Source: Thermotomaculum hydrothermale
GTDB lineage: Bacteria; Acidobacteriota; Holophagae; Thermotomaculales; Thermotomaculaceae
Direction: 5' to 3'
Length of the DNA: 64,000 bases
Assembly: GCF_016592575.1 (NCBI RefSeq)
Contig: NZ_AP017470.1
Span: forward strand, 1,994,501-2,058,500
The position numbers and the translations under genes are program-made. The notes beneath the pieces are model-generated. The model saw only the letters and a list, made by a program, of their open reading frames with translations, had not been told where the DNA came from and did no database searches. Below are positions 35,452 through 44,459 of this stretch, piece by piece; the stretch's first letter is position 1, and each line of letters opens with the position of its first letter.

Positions 35452-37515
35452 TTACAGTATCAGCATAGAGTCATAGTCAGGGAGAGGCCATATAGACTTG
35501 TCTGTCTCAGTTTCTAAAAAATCAACAATTTCTCTTAATTCGTTCATTAGAGGTAAAATTGTGTTTGCTGCAAAAAATGCCTTTCTCTCCCCTTCCATTG
35601 GCTCAAAGTTTTGGGTTTCATTAATTAAAAGCCCTGTTTTTTCTTCCATTGTTTTTACTGCTTTAATGTACTCAGAGTAATTTAAGAAATCAAATTTAGA
35701 AAACATATCAATCTGCTTCAAAGCAGCAGTTCTCACATACTTTTTTATTAATTTTACAAGCATCCTTGACTCAATATCAATAATCTTTGAATACTGATCA
35801 TACTTAATATTTAACCTTGCGTTTAACTCCCTTTCCGACATTATCCCCAAGTCAATAAGGAATTTTCTTTCCTCAGCATCTGCAAAGGAGTTTTTCAAAG
35901 ATTCTGGAGTGTTTTTTAAATTAGCAAGCCCTCTTTTTTCAGCCTCAATCTGCCACTCTTTACTGTACCCATTGCCATTGAAGATTACTTTGCTGCACTT
36001 TTTTAAAACTTTAGACAATGCAATAAGTATAGCTTCTTCCCTGTTTTTGCCTTTTGCCTTCTCTTCTTTTATCAACTCACTTATCTCATTGAAGCTATCT
36101 GCCACTGACGCATTTAAAATTGTATTTGGCAAACCAAGAGGCTGGGAAGAGCCTACTGCCCTGAATTCAAACTTATTTCCTGTAAATGCAATAGGTGATG
36201 TCCTGTTTCTATCCGTATTATGCCTTGTTATTTGTGGAAGATATGATAAACCAATCTCCAGTGTCTTTGAATGTTTAGGCTCAACAAAGTTTCCTTCCTT
36301 TAAATTTTCGAGCACCTCCCCTAATGCAGAACCAACAAAAACAGAGATAATTGAAGGTGGCGCCTCATTTCCTCCCAATCTATGGTCATTCGCAGCTGAA
36401 GCAACAGAAGCCCTTATAAATTTCTGATGGTTGTATACCCCGTTTATCACCCCAACAAAGAATACAAGAAATCTTAAAAACTCCTCTTTGTTCTTGCCAG
36501 GGGAAAGGTAATTCACCCCTCTGTTATCGGCAATTGACCAGTTGTTGTGCTTTCCACTACCATTTAACCCCTTAAAAGGTTTTTCGTGAAGAAGCAGGGA
36601 AAATCCGTGCTCTTCCGCTTTCTTTTTTAGCATAATCATAACAAGGTGATTGTGGTCTGCCGCAATATTTAACTCCTCAAATATTGGAGCAAGCTCAAAC
36701 TGGCAGGGGGCCACCTCATTGTGCCTTGTTTTTGCAGGAACCCCTAATTTGTACAATGCAAGCTCTAAATCTTCCATAAAATACTTAACCCTATCTGGAA
36801 TGCTACCAAAGTAATGGTCTTCAAGCTTCTGGCCTTTTACAGAATTAGCACCTATTAAAGTCCTGCCGGTAATAATTAAATCTTCCCTCTTTCTGTAAAC
36901 CTCTTTATCAAGCAGATAATACTCCTGCTCAGGGCCTGTTGTTATAGAAATCTTTTCAGGTACAGGGAATTCAGATACCTCAAGTAGTTTTTTTGTTGAT
37001 TCTTCAAGAACTTTTATAGACTTTAAAAGAATTGATTTCTTGTCAAGGGAGTCTCCGTTATATGAAAGAAAAACAGAAGGGATACACAGTGTATTTGTTT
37101 TCTTCCCTTCAATAATAAAGCAAGGGCTTTGAGGGTCCCAGGCTGTATATCCCCTTGCTTCAAAGGTAGACCTTGTACCACCGCTTGGAAAAGAGGAAGC
37201 ATCAGGCTCTCCCTGAATTAACTCATCAGCCAAAAACCTTTCAATAGGCATTAAATTTTCGTCAAATGTTAAAAAAGCATCATGCTTTTCAGCAGTAAGC
37301 CCTGTTAGGGGGTGAAACCAGTGGGTATAATGGGTGCAATTGTTTTCAATTGCCCACTCTTTTAGTGCATGAGCAATACATTCAGCAACATCCTTTGTAA
37401 TAGGTTCCCCTTCTTTAATAGTCTTTTTAAAACGCTTGTAAACCTCATAGGAGAGCTTATTTTTCATCACCTTTTCATTAAAAGTAAGAATGCCGTAAAT
37501 TTCTGAAACCTTCAT
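35452..37515 (-). CDS. glnN: type III glutamine synthetase
   Basis: 687-residue GSIII, which makes glutamine from glutamate, ammonia and ATP. The N-terminal GSIII-specific part includes THYTHWFHPLTGLTAEKHDA and FPSGGTRSTFEARGYTAWD. The catalytic barrel has GPEQEYYLLD, NEVAPCQFELAPIFEE, GLNGSGKHNNWS and the RNRTSPIAFTGNKFEFRA loop. Length fits GSIII (~700), not GSI. The ATG overlaps the stop of a 38-residue lipoprotein gene (ATGA), and the sigma-54 activator gene starts 1 base after its stop, so nitrogen control of this operon is plausible. Confidence 0.96.
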   Translation of the reverse strand: MKVSEIYGILTFNEKVMKNKLSYEVYKRFKKTIKEGEPITKDVAECIAHALKEWAIENNCTHYTHWFHPLTGLTAEKHDAFLTFDENLMPIERFLADELIQGEPDASSFPSGGTRSTFEARGYTAWDPQSPCFIIEGKKTNTLCIPSVFLSYNGDSLDKKSILLKSIKVLEESTKKLLEVSEFPVPEKISITTGPEQEYYLLDKEVYRKREDLIITGRTLIGANSVKGQKLEDHYFGSIPDRVKYFMEDLELALYKLGVPAKTRHNEVAPCQFELAPIFEELNIAADHNHLVMIMLKKKAEEHGFSLLLHEKPFKGLNGSGKHNNWSIADNRGVNYLSPGKNKEEFLRFLVFFVGVINGVYNHQKFIRASVASAANDHRLGGNEAPPSIISVFVGSALGEVLENLKEGNFVEPKHSKTLEIGLSYLPQITRHNTDRNRTSPIAFTGNKFEFRAVGSSQPLGLPNTILNASVADSFNEISELIKEEKAKGKNREEAILIALSKVLKKCSKVIFNGNGYSKEWQIEAEKRGLANLKNTPESLKNSFADAEERKFLIDLGIMSERELNARLNIKYDQYSKIIDIESRMLVKLIKKYVRTAALKQIDMFSKFDFLNYSEYIKAVKTMEEKTGLLINETQNFEPMEGERKAFFAANTILPLMNELREIVDFLETETDKSIWPLPDYDSMLIL

Positions 37516-37628
37516 TTTAGAACCTCATTAACGGAAGTTTTTGAGGAAGGAATGGGGTCAAGCTTTTTTCCACAGGAAACCCCTGAAAATAAAAACAACA
37601 AAATTATTAAAATTGCAAAAAATTTCAT
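37512..37628 (-). CDS. 38-residue lipoprotein, LptM-like
   Basis: A very short gene with ATG at 37628 and TGA at 37512, preceded by a G-rich ribosome site (GGGGGGG). The product starts with MKFFAILIILLFLFSGVSC, a signal peptide with a lipobox ending at Cys-19. GKKLDPIPSS follows, then a short tail. The CGKKxDPxP pattern resembles small outer-membrane lipoproteins of the LptM (YifL) kind that aid LptD maturation. Its stop overlaps the glnN ATG by 4 bases, so it is clearly translated as part of the operon. The function is a guess. Confidence 0.72.
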   Translation of the reverse strand: MKFFAILIILLFLFSGVSCGKKLDPIPSSKTSVNEVLK

Positions 37629-37671
37629 TACCCCCCCTTTTTAATTTTTTAACTCTAATGATTGGATTATA

Positions 37672-38361
37672 TCAATTTTTCCTGACTTTTTTAACCTCTC
37701 CAGAGTAAAAAATAGCTTCTTTACCTTCATGCTCAATTACAATTGCAAAATCAGGTGTAAATCCTTTAAAAACTCCTTTTAATGTTTTCTCTCCAGAATT
37801 TAAACTTATTAAATCACCTTTTTTAAAGTATGAATTCTGTTCAACTGTTGAAAAGAGAATTTCATTATTAGGTTTGCTATCAAACACAGAAGAAAGTTTT
37901 TTAATAATAAGGCTTTCAAGTTTATCTTTAGAAATAGAAATCTTACCCTTTAACGATTCACTACCCTCAATTGGTGCATAGTTAAAATTAATACCAATTC
38001 CAATAACAACCTTTGCAATATTCCCTTTTACCCTTGATTCAATCAAAATTCCTGCTATCTTTTTCCCATTTAATAAAATATCGTTAGGCCATTTAATTTT
38101 TAATTCTCCTGATACATAGCGTGAAAACAAATCAAAAACTTCACAGACAACCTTTACAGAAAGGTATTTTAAAGATTCTATATCTGTAATTTTTCCTATT
38201 GAGAGGTGAATATTTCCAGAAACTGAAAGCCAGTTAGAGTTGTTTCTTCCATAGCCTGCTGTTTGAATGTCTGAAGTTACAACCACAAAAGGGTATTTTT
38301 CAAGAAACCTGAATGCCTCTTTATTTGTGGAATCAACTTTTTTTAGTTTTACTATCTTCAT
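37672..38361 (-). CDS. birA: biotin-[acetyl-CoA-carboxylase] ligase
   Basis: 229-residue biotin protein ligase without the DNA-binding domain (class I). Motifs: VVVTSDIQTAGYGRNNSNW (biotinyl-AMP loop, residues ~26-44), LKIKWPNDILLNGKKIAGIL at ~86-105 with the catalytic Lys region, and KVVIGIGINFN. A short C-terminal SH3-like domain follows. It attaches biotin to carboxyl carrier protein. It overlaps the endonuclease III fusion gene by 29 bases. Confidence 0.93.
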   Translation of the reverse strand: MKIVKLKKVDSTNKEAFRFLEKYPFVVVTSDIQTAGYGRNNSNWLSVSGNIHLSIGKITDIESLKYLSVKVVCEVFDLFSRYVSGELKIKWPNDILLNGKKIAGILIESRVKGNIAKVVIGIGINFNYAPIEGSESLKGKISISKDKLESLIIKKLSSVFDSKPNNEILFSTVEQNSYFKKGDLISLNSGEKTLKGVFKGFTPDFAIVIEHEGKEAIFYSGEVKKVRKN

Positions 38362-39367
38362 TTTTCAGATAAAACATGCAGAGTTTTGTTAAAGGGCACC
38401 TATCACATAAAGGCCTTATCGGTTTGCAAATATTCTGGCCGTGCTTTACAAGTAAACCGTTGTACTCTCTTATATACTTTTTAGGAAGAATATTTTTTAA
38501 AACCTTTTCACTTTCTTCCGGGGTTTTTGTTTTAATAAAGCCAAGCCTGTTTGAAATTCTATGCACATGAGTGTCAACACAGACTTCGTAATGACCGAAA
38601 CCGTTTGCAAGCACGAGGTTTGCCGTTTTTATCCCAACATTTGGCAGTTTTAACAAATCCTCCTTGTTGTCAGGCACCTTTCCGTCGTACTCTTTAACGA
38701 TTATTTCTGCCACCTTTTGTAAATTCTTACCCTTTGTCTTATAAAAACCAGCAGGATATATCAACTCCCCTATTTTTTCAGGGGATAACTTCATTAAATG
38801 ATAAGGTGTTGGAGCCTCTTTAAACAACCTTTCAGCAGACACTGCAGTTACCTCGTCCTTTGTCCTTAAAGAAATAATACAGGAAACGAGCAATTCCCAT
38901 GGAGTTTTAAACTTTTCAACAGGTGTTTCTTTCCCCCTGTACAAATCAAGTAAAATTTCAACAACTTTTTCAATATGCTTTTGAAACAAAATCTTTAAAT
39001 ATGGCTTTGCAACAAGTTTTTTTGAATAAAAAAGATGGCTTTCACATTTACAATCTCCGCATCCAAAACCTTTAATTGAAACTAAATCCTCTTTTAAAAT
39101 ATCTGCAAGTATATGTTCAAGAGAGTTATCACCAACAATGTATGGATTGATGAGAATAATCTCTGCCTTTTCAAGTAAAAAATCAATATGCCAGTGCTTT
39201 TTTTCTTTATTTTTTTTCAAATGCCTCTTTATTCTTGCAGCTAAACCATTTATTGCAGAACCGCAATAGTAGTAATACCCTTTTTTAAGGGGAAAAACCT
39301 TTGATTTAGTTTTAAGGTTAATATTTTCAGAAAGAAAAGCAATTATTAAATAAATTCCTTTATTCAT
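38333..39367 (-). CDS. DUF123 (GIY-YIG-like)-endonuclease III fusion
   Basis: 344 residues. Residues ~1-115 are a DUF123 domain (GYYYYCGSAINGLAARIKRH, KKHWHIDFLL). Residues ~130-340 are a full endonuclease III: HhH LPNVGIKTANLVLANGFG with the catalytic Lys, VDTHVHRISN with the catalytic Asp, and the 4Fe-4S loop CKPIRPLCDRCPLTKLC (C-x6-C-x2-C-x5-C). It is a bifunctional DNA glycosylase/AP lyase for oxidised pyrimidines. The role of DUF123 is unknown. The ATG at 39367 shares a base with the previous stop (TGATG). The fusion is known in some thermophiles and archaea. Confidence 0.92.
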   Translation of the reverse strand: MNKGIYLIIAFLSENINLKTKSKVFPLKKGYYYYCGSAINGLAARIKRHLKKNKEKKHWHIDFLLEKAEIILINPYIVGDNSLEHILADILKEDLVSIKGFGCGDCKCESHLFYSKKLVAKPYLKILFQKHIEKVVEILLDLYRGKETPVEKFKTPWELLVSCIISLRTKDEVTAVSAERLFKEAPTPYHLMKLSPEKIGELIYPAGFYKTKGKNLQKVAEIIVKEYDGKVPDNKEDLLKLPNVGIKTANLVLANGFGHYEVCVDTHVHRISNRLGFIKTKTPEESEKVLKNILPKKYIREYNGLLVKHGQNICKPIRPLCDRCPLTKLCMFYLKNEDSKTKKS

Positions 39368-40095
39368 CAATCAATAGAACCAGCAAACCCAAAGAAAACC
39401 TTAATGCCATCTTCTTTTATAACTGCAAAAAAACCACCTGCATTCTCAACAACTGTTCTAAGTTCAAAAAGTTTTTCAACAATTTTTATCTTGCCTTTAT
39501 ATTTTTCTCCAACAAGTATAATTTCAATCTGTCTTTCAGACAAATTCAAATCAGGAAAATTAACTTCAATCAAAACAGGCATCACCCCTTTACAGAAAAA
39601 ATCCTTTTCAAACTCTATTTTATAAGAGTATTTTATCCCCTCTTTATCCAGATAATCAAAAAACTCTTTTAACCTGTCCTCAAAAAATCCCTTTTTTGCA
39701 AAAATTTTACCTGATAAAGCCTCTGTAAGGTTATAATGCTTGCTGAGATTTTCAAGGGATATTTCAACATAGTCTACAACCTTGTTTTTTAATTCTTTAA
39801 CCTTTTTATTGAGAAAATTAACAAGAAACCTGTTGTTTTCAAAATCCCTTATCTTTTTCTTTAAAATAGATTTAAAAAAATTAACATTGCAATAGGGAAT
39901 ATCATCTAAAGATACTTCCTCTTTTGTTTCACACTCTTTTTTCAATTCCTTTGCTTCTTCAAAATATTTCATAAGGTAATAGGAAAGAAGAATAATTACC
40001 GCAATGGGGAAAACATACATTGTGTTGAAAAGTATATCAATTATTACAGTAAAAAAAGCTACTGAAACTGAAATAAATGCCTTTTTAAAATCCAT
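39367..40095 (-). CDS. membrane protein of unknown function beside MglA-type GTPase
   Basis: 242 residues. Two hydrophobic segments (~8-22, ~27-43) lead into a long charged, probably coiled-coil part (~50-130) and an alpha/beta C-terminus. The end, VVENAGGFFAVIKEDGIKVFFGF, resembles the final strand pair of histidine-kinase ATPase domains, but no N, G1 or G2 box is visible, so a degenerate ATPase-like fold is only a possibility. It is coupled to the GTPase gene (TGATG) and to the endonuclease III gene (TGATG). Confidence 0.7.
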   Translation of the reverse strand: MDFKKAFISVSVAFFTVIIDILFNTMYVFPIAVIILLSYYLMKYFEEAKELKKECETKEEVSLDDIPYCNVNFFKSILKKKIRDFENNRFLVNFLNKKVKELKNKVVDYVEISLENLSKHYNLTEALSGKIFAKKGFFEDRLKEFFDYLDKEGIKYSYKIEFEKDFFCKGVMPVLIEVNFPDLNLSERQIEIILVGEKYKGKIKIVEKLFELRTVVENAGGFFAVIKEDGIKVFFGFAGSID

Positions 40096-41243
40096 CAACC
40101 CCTCTTCTTTCTCTTTATTTCTATCTTTAAATCAAGGTTTATTCTTACTTCGTCTTCCATACCTTCGGGAATTTTAATATTTATGGGAACAAAATAGCCG
40201 TTATCAGCTTTAACCACCCGTGGAGCCTCAACCTCAATCTCACTATAATCATATTCCTGGGTTTCAAGCCTATCCTCAATTACCTCGCTGTCTATCTTTT
40301 GAGTGTTAAATTCACTTTCTTCAATTTCTGTTAATTCTTCTTTCTCAACATCTTCTAATTCCTCAATGCTTTCATCATCAATAACCTCTTCTACCTCGTC
40401 TATTTCATCAAGTTCATCAACAGATTCAATTGCCTCAGTGTTGTCTTCTCCGATTATCCTATCATCAATATCAACAGAAAAATCTATATCTGTATCCATT
40501 TCTGCTAAATCTTCGGCAGAAATTTCTTCCGGCTCAAGCTTAACCTCATTCTCTTCTTTCTCATGCTTTTCAATTTCTTTCTCTTTTGGCTCATCTTTTT
40601 CTTTAACTATTTCACCTTCTTTACTTTCGTCTTCAACCATATATTCAATCTCAACATTGTATTTTTCAGTAATTTTTTTCAAAGTTAATCTTACAATTTC
40701 CCTTAAAGTCTCAATTACCCCTTCCCCTGTTATTGCTGAAGTTTCAAAATAGGGGACATTGTAAATATTTAACTCTTTATTTAATGTTTCAACATCTATT
40801 AAATTCGGTAAATCCCTTTTGTTATATTGCATTACATGGGGGATATCCTTCAAATCCATTCCCAGAGATTCAAGGTTTTGAATTAAATTCTGCAAACTCT
40901 CTTTGTTTGCCTCAAGCATTCCTGCTTGTGAATCTGCCACAAAAACAATCCCATCAACCCCTTTTAAAACAAGCTTCCTTGTTTGGTTGTAAAAAACCTG
41001 CCCTGGAACAGTGTACAATTGAATCTTTGTTTCAAGCCCTTTTAATTTCCCTAATTGAATAGGGAGAAAATCAAAAAATAAAGTCCTGTCTGTTTCTGTG
41101 GCAAGTGATATCATTTTGCCTCTACTATTATCAGGAAGGGTGTTATAGATGTACTGCAAAGTAGTGGTCTTCCCACATAAACCAGGGCCATAATAAACAA
41201 TTTTAATAGCAACCTCTTTGGCCTGATAATTAAAAGAAACCAT
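40095..41243 (-). CDS. MglA-type small GTPase with acidic C-terminal extension
   Basis: 382 residues. Residues ~1-195 are a Ras-like GTPase of the MglA family: YYGPGLCGKTTTLQYIY (P-loop), LYTVPGQVFYNQTRKLVL (switch II with PGQ), QYNKRD and ETSAITGEG. Residues ~205-345 are a very acidic low-complexity linker. The end (~350-382) is a basic strand-rich piece with IPEGMEDEVRINLDLK. In other bacteria MglA sets cell polarity and motility. Here no MglB/roadblock partner is adjacent. It is the first gene of the long minus-strand operon, with AAAGGTGG before the ATG. Confidence 0.9.
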   Translation of the reverse strand: MVSFNYQAKEVAIKIVYYGPGLCGKTTTLQYIYNTLPDNSRGKMISLATETDRTLFFDFLPIQLGKLKGLETKIQLYTVPGQVFYNQTRKLVLKGVDGIVFVADSQAGMLEANKESLQNLIQNLESLGMDLKDIPHVMQYNKRDLPNLIDVETLNKELNIYNVPYFETSAITGEGVIETLREIVRLTLKKITEKYNVEIEYMVEDESKEGEIVKEKDEPKEKEIEKHEKEENEVKLEPEEISAEDLAEMDTDIDFSVDIDDRIIGEDNTEAIESVDELDEIDEVEEVIDDESIEELEDVEKEELTEIEESEFNTQKIDSEVIEDRLETQEYDYSEIEVEAPRVVKADNGYFVPINIKIPEGMEDEVRINLDLKIEIKRKKRG

Positions 41244-41358
41244 AAACCACCTTTCCAGTAATTAACCTGTTTATAAAATTTTAATAAAAAAAACAAAAAA
41301 ATCTAATTATTATTAAACAAAAATAACATTTATCCGTTTTAAACAAGAGGGAGGAAGA

Positions 41359-44300
41359 ATGAGTTTACCTGAATTTAGCGTTAAAAAACCAATTACAGTA
41401 CTGATGCTCTTAATTGTCATAATAATTTTCGGTGTTATTGCCTATATTAAAATACCATTAAAAATGCTCCCCGACGATTTTTCAGGGTACTTTCTCTGGA
41501 TAAATATCCCATACTCTTCCTCAAACCCCAATGAGGTGCTCAACCAGATTGCAATACCTGTTGAAGACGAATTATCCACCATCCAGGGAATAAAAACACT
41601 AAACTCAAACAGCTCAACAAACGGCGTTTTTTTCTGGATTGAATTTAATCAGGGAATTGATATGGCAACGGCATATCAGGAAGTTTCAGACAGAATTGAG
41701 AGAGTAAGGCCGCAGCTTCCAGATGAAGTTGACAGGATTTTTATAAGAAGATGGAACCCCAACGATATGGAAATATTAGCCTTCGCCATTCAACCGCCTG
41801 AAAACTCAAAAGACACATACTTTCTCATAAACGATGTTCTGCAACCTTACCTTCAAAGAATTGACGGGGTTGCTAAAATAGATTTTAACGGCTTAACTGA
41901 AAAATTGATTTACATAGAAATAGATGCTGAGAAATTGAAAAAACACAATCTAAACCTCTATCAATTTGTTTCAAAGTTAAGGAAAGACAATTTCTTAATG
42001 TCCTGTGGTTATGTAATTGAAGGAGGAAAGAAAAACAACCTTATTGTTAATGCAAGGTTTACAAACCTTGATGAGATAAAAAACCTGCCCATTGGGATTA
42101 AGAACCTGAAAATCAAAGACATAGCAAAGGTTTCTTACAAAGAACCCAAAAAAACCTCTATATTTAGAATTAACGGCAAAGAGGGAATTACAATAAATAT
42201 CTTTAAAGAATCAGGGGCAAATACTGTTGATGTATGCAGAAAAGTAAATAAAGCAATTGCAAAAATATTTTCAACAGACAAGCGTTTTAAAGGCTTTAAA
42301 TACTTTTCTCTGTGGGACCAGGGAAAAACAATTGAAAACTCTCTGAATGATTTAAAAAACTCAGGCTTAATTGGCGGATTGCTTGCAATGTTAATTGTAT
42401 TCTTCTTTATAAGGAGGTTTAGACTGACCACTGTTGTATCCCTTTCAATTCCATTCTCCCTGTTTATGGCAATTGTCTGGCTTTACTTTTCAGGAGGCTC
42501 ATTAAATTTATTATCTTTGATGGGGCTAATGCTTGCGGTGGGAATGCTTGTTGACAACTCAATTGTCGTTTCAGAAAACATAGACAGACTTAAGGGAATG
42601 GGGTTAGGTACTGTTGAGGCTTCTATCAAAGGGGCAAACGAAGTGGGGCTTGCCATAACCCTTGCAACACTAACCACAATTGTTGTCTTCCTTCCAGCTA
42701 TGCTTATGGGAAATGACCAGATGATGAAAATGTTTATGAAAAATGTTGGAACAACAATAATTTACGCTTTAATTTCCTCACTCTTTGTTGCTCTAATTTT
42801 AATCCCTTTCACATCTGCAAGAGTTTTAAAGCAAAACGGTAAAAAGAAAACCTCTAAATTTATTGAAAAAATTAAAGAAAAATACAAAACAGCAATTAGT
42901 TACTCTCTATCCCATAAAAGAAATTTATTTTTAATTGTTACTTTGCTAATACTGTCTTCAATCTATCCTGCAACTCATATGAAGAAAACAGGAAATATGG
43001 AAGGGGGCCCCCGTTCAGTTAGAATGAGAGTAAGGTTTCCTGAATACTACACATTAGAGCAGAGAGACCAATTCTTTAACAAACTTTCAGAAAAGTTTAT
43101 GAAAAAGAAAAAAGAACTTGAAATAAAAGCGATTACAACCTACATAAGCCTTACCTGGTGTCAGTTTTCAATCTGGCTAAAAGACTCAAAAGATGCCAAA
43201 AAAGATGTTGCAGATGTAATGAAAGAGGTAAAGAAGATGCTTCCAAAAGTCCCCGGGATAAGGTTTAGATTCAGAGGGGATTACTCTTCCTCTAAAGGCG
43301 GAACGGTAAATATATTCTTTTATGGCAAAGACCAGAACACATTAATGCAAATTGCAGAAGAGTTTAAAACCAGGGTTGAGCACCTGAAAGGTGTAGTCAA
43401 TGTTGACATAGATGTTGATGAGAGAAACCAGCAAATTGTTGCAACAGTAAAAAGGGAAACAGCGCAGAAAAAGGGAGTATTGCCTATTGAAGTTGAATCC
43501 TCAATAAGCTGGTTTTTAAGGGAAATCCCACTTCCAAAGTACATTTCAAAGGATAGAGAGGTTGATGTTAAGTTGGCGTTTATGGAAAAAGACAAAAACT
43601 CTGAGAATAAATTAAAATCAATAACAATTCATGCTGGTAAAAAACAGCTTCCTGTTGAAGCTTTCACTAAATTTAAAAAGGAAAAGGCATGGCCACAAAT
43701 TAGAAGAAGAAATAAAAATACAACCTTAGGGGTAAAAATAACCTATGCAGACACAAACTTCATGGAATTATCAAGAAAGGTAAGCAAGATAGCATCTTCA
43801 ATGCACCTTCCACCGGGATACTCATGGGATAAGGGGAGAAGATTCAAAGAGGTTGAAGAAACCGACAACTCCACAATGTATGCCGCTATCCTTGCTGCAA
43901 CCTTTGTGCTTCTTTTAATGGGAGTGCTTTTTGAGTCTTACATTCTGCCGTTTTCAATTATAATCTCTGTGCCCCTTGCCTTTATAGGCTCATACTGGCT
44001 TATTTACATAACAGGCACAATATTCAACCCTATGGCTGCAACAGGAATTCTAATACTCGTCGGAATTGTTGTAAACAACGGAATTGTGCTTATAGACCAT
44101 ATAAACAGGCTGAGAAAACAGGGAATGGATAGAAAAGAGGCTATTATTCAGGGAAGCACAGACAGACTGAGGCCTGTTTTAATGACTGCTTTAACAACAA
44201 TTATAGGGCTTATCCCCCTGGCAATAGGCAGGGCTAACCTTGTTGGTATCCCCTACTCCCCCCTTGCAATTACAGTAATTGGAGGACTTACAACCTCAAC

Positions 44301-44421
44301 ATTTCTGACCTTATTTGTCGTCCCAACCTTTTACTATCTTCTTGATGTAACAGGAGAATACTTTAAAAATCTAACCGCTGCCTTCTTTTCAAAGGCAAAG
44401 GTAGAAAAACAATCCCTCTAA
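41359..44421 (+). CDS. RND-family efflux transporter (AcrB/HAE-like)
   Basis: 1020-residue inner-membrane RND pump with the usual 12 helices and two large periplasmic loops. N-terminus FSVKKPITVLMLLIVIIIFG. TM4 carries GMLVDNSIVVSENIDRLKGM, keeping the first proton-relay Asp but with Asn at the second, common in this subgroup. The C-terminal half has GILILVGIVVNNGIVLIDH and RLRPVLMTALTTIIG. It exports lipophilic compounds or lipids by proton exchange. No membrane fusion protein or outer-membrane factor gene is adjacent. GAGGGAGGAAG precedes the ATG. Confidence 0.93.
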   Translation: MSLPEFSVKKPITVLMLLIVIIIFGVIAYIKIPLKMLPDDFSGYFLWINIPYSSSNPNEVLNQIAIPVEDELSTIQGIKTLNSNSSTNGVFFWIEFNQGIDMATAYQEVSDRIERVRPQLPDEVDRIFIRRWNPNDMEILAFAIQPPENSKDTYFLINDVLQPYLQRIDGVAKIDFNGLTEKLIYIEIDAEKLKKHNLNLYQFVSKLRKDNFLMSCGYVIEGGKKNNLIVNARFTNLDEIKNLPIGIKNLKIKDIAKVSYKEPKKTSIFRINGKEGITINIFKESGANTVDVCRKVNKAIAKIFSTDKRFKGFKYFSLWDQGKTIENSLNDLKNSGLIGGLLAMLIVFFFIRRFRLTTVVSLSIPFSLFMAIVWLYFSGGSLNLLSLMGLMLAVGMLVDNSIVVSENIDRLKGMGLGTVEASIKGANEVGLAITLATLTTIVVFLPAMLMGNDQMMKMFMKNVGTTIIYALISSLFVALILIPFTSARVLKQNGKKKTSKFIEKIKEKYKTAISYSLSHKRNLFLIVTLLILSSIYPATHMKKTGNMEGGPRSVRMRVRFPEYYTLEQRDQFFNKLSEKFMKKKKELEIKAITTYISLTWCQFSIWLKDSKDAKKDVADVMKEVKKMLPKVPGIRFRFRGDYSSSKGGTVNIFFYGKDQNTLMQIAEEFKTRVEHLKGVVNVDIDVDERNQQIVATVKRETAQKKGVLPIEVESSISWFLREIPLPKYISKDREVDVKLAFMEKDKNSENKLKSITIHAGKKQLPVEAFTKFKKEKAWPQIRRRNKNTTLGVKITYADTNFMELSRKVSKIASSMHLPPGYSWDKGRRFKEVEETDNSTMYAAILAATFVLLLMGVLFESYILPFSIIISVPLAFIGSYWLIYITGTIFNPMAATGILILVGIVVNNGIVLIDHINRLRKQGMDRKEAIIQGSTDRLRPVLMTALTTIIGLIPLAIGRANLVGIPYSPLAITVIGGLTTSTFLTLFVVPTFYYLLDVTGEYFKNLTAAFFSKAKVEKQSL

Positions 44422-44459
44422 ACTTTAAAAAATATGGTAAAAATATTTCGGGAGGAAAT

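Noticed and set aside
40303-40752. Ser-rich plus-strand frame of ~149 codons
   Set aside because: It is the antisense shadow of the acidic (Glu/Asp) linker of the MglA-type GTPase; GAA and GAT read backwards give Ser/Phe/Ile codons.
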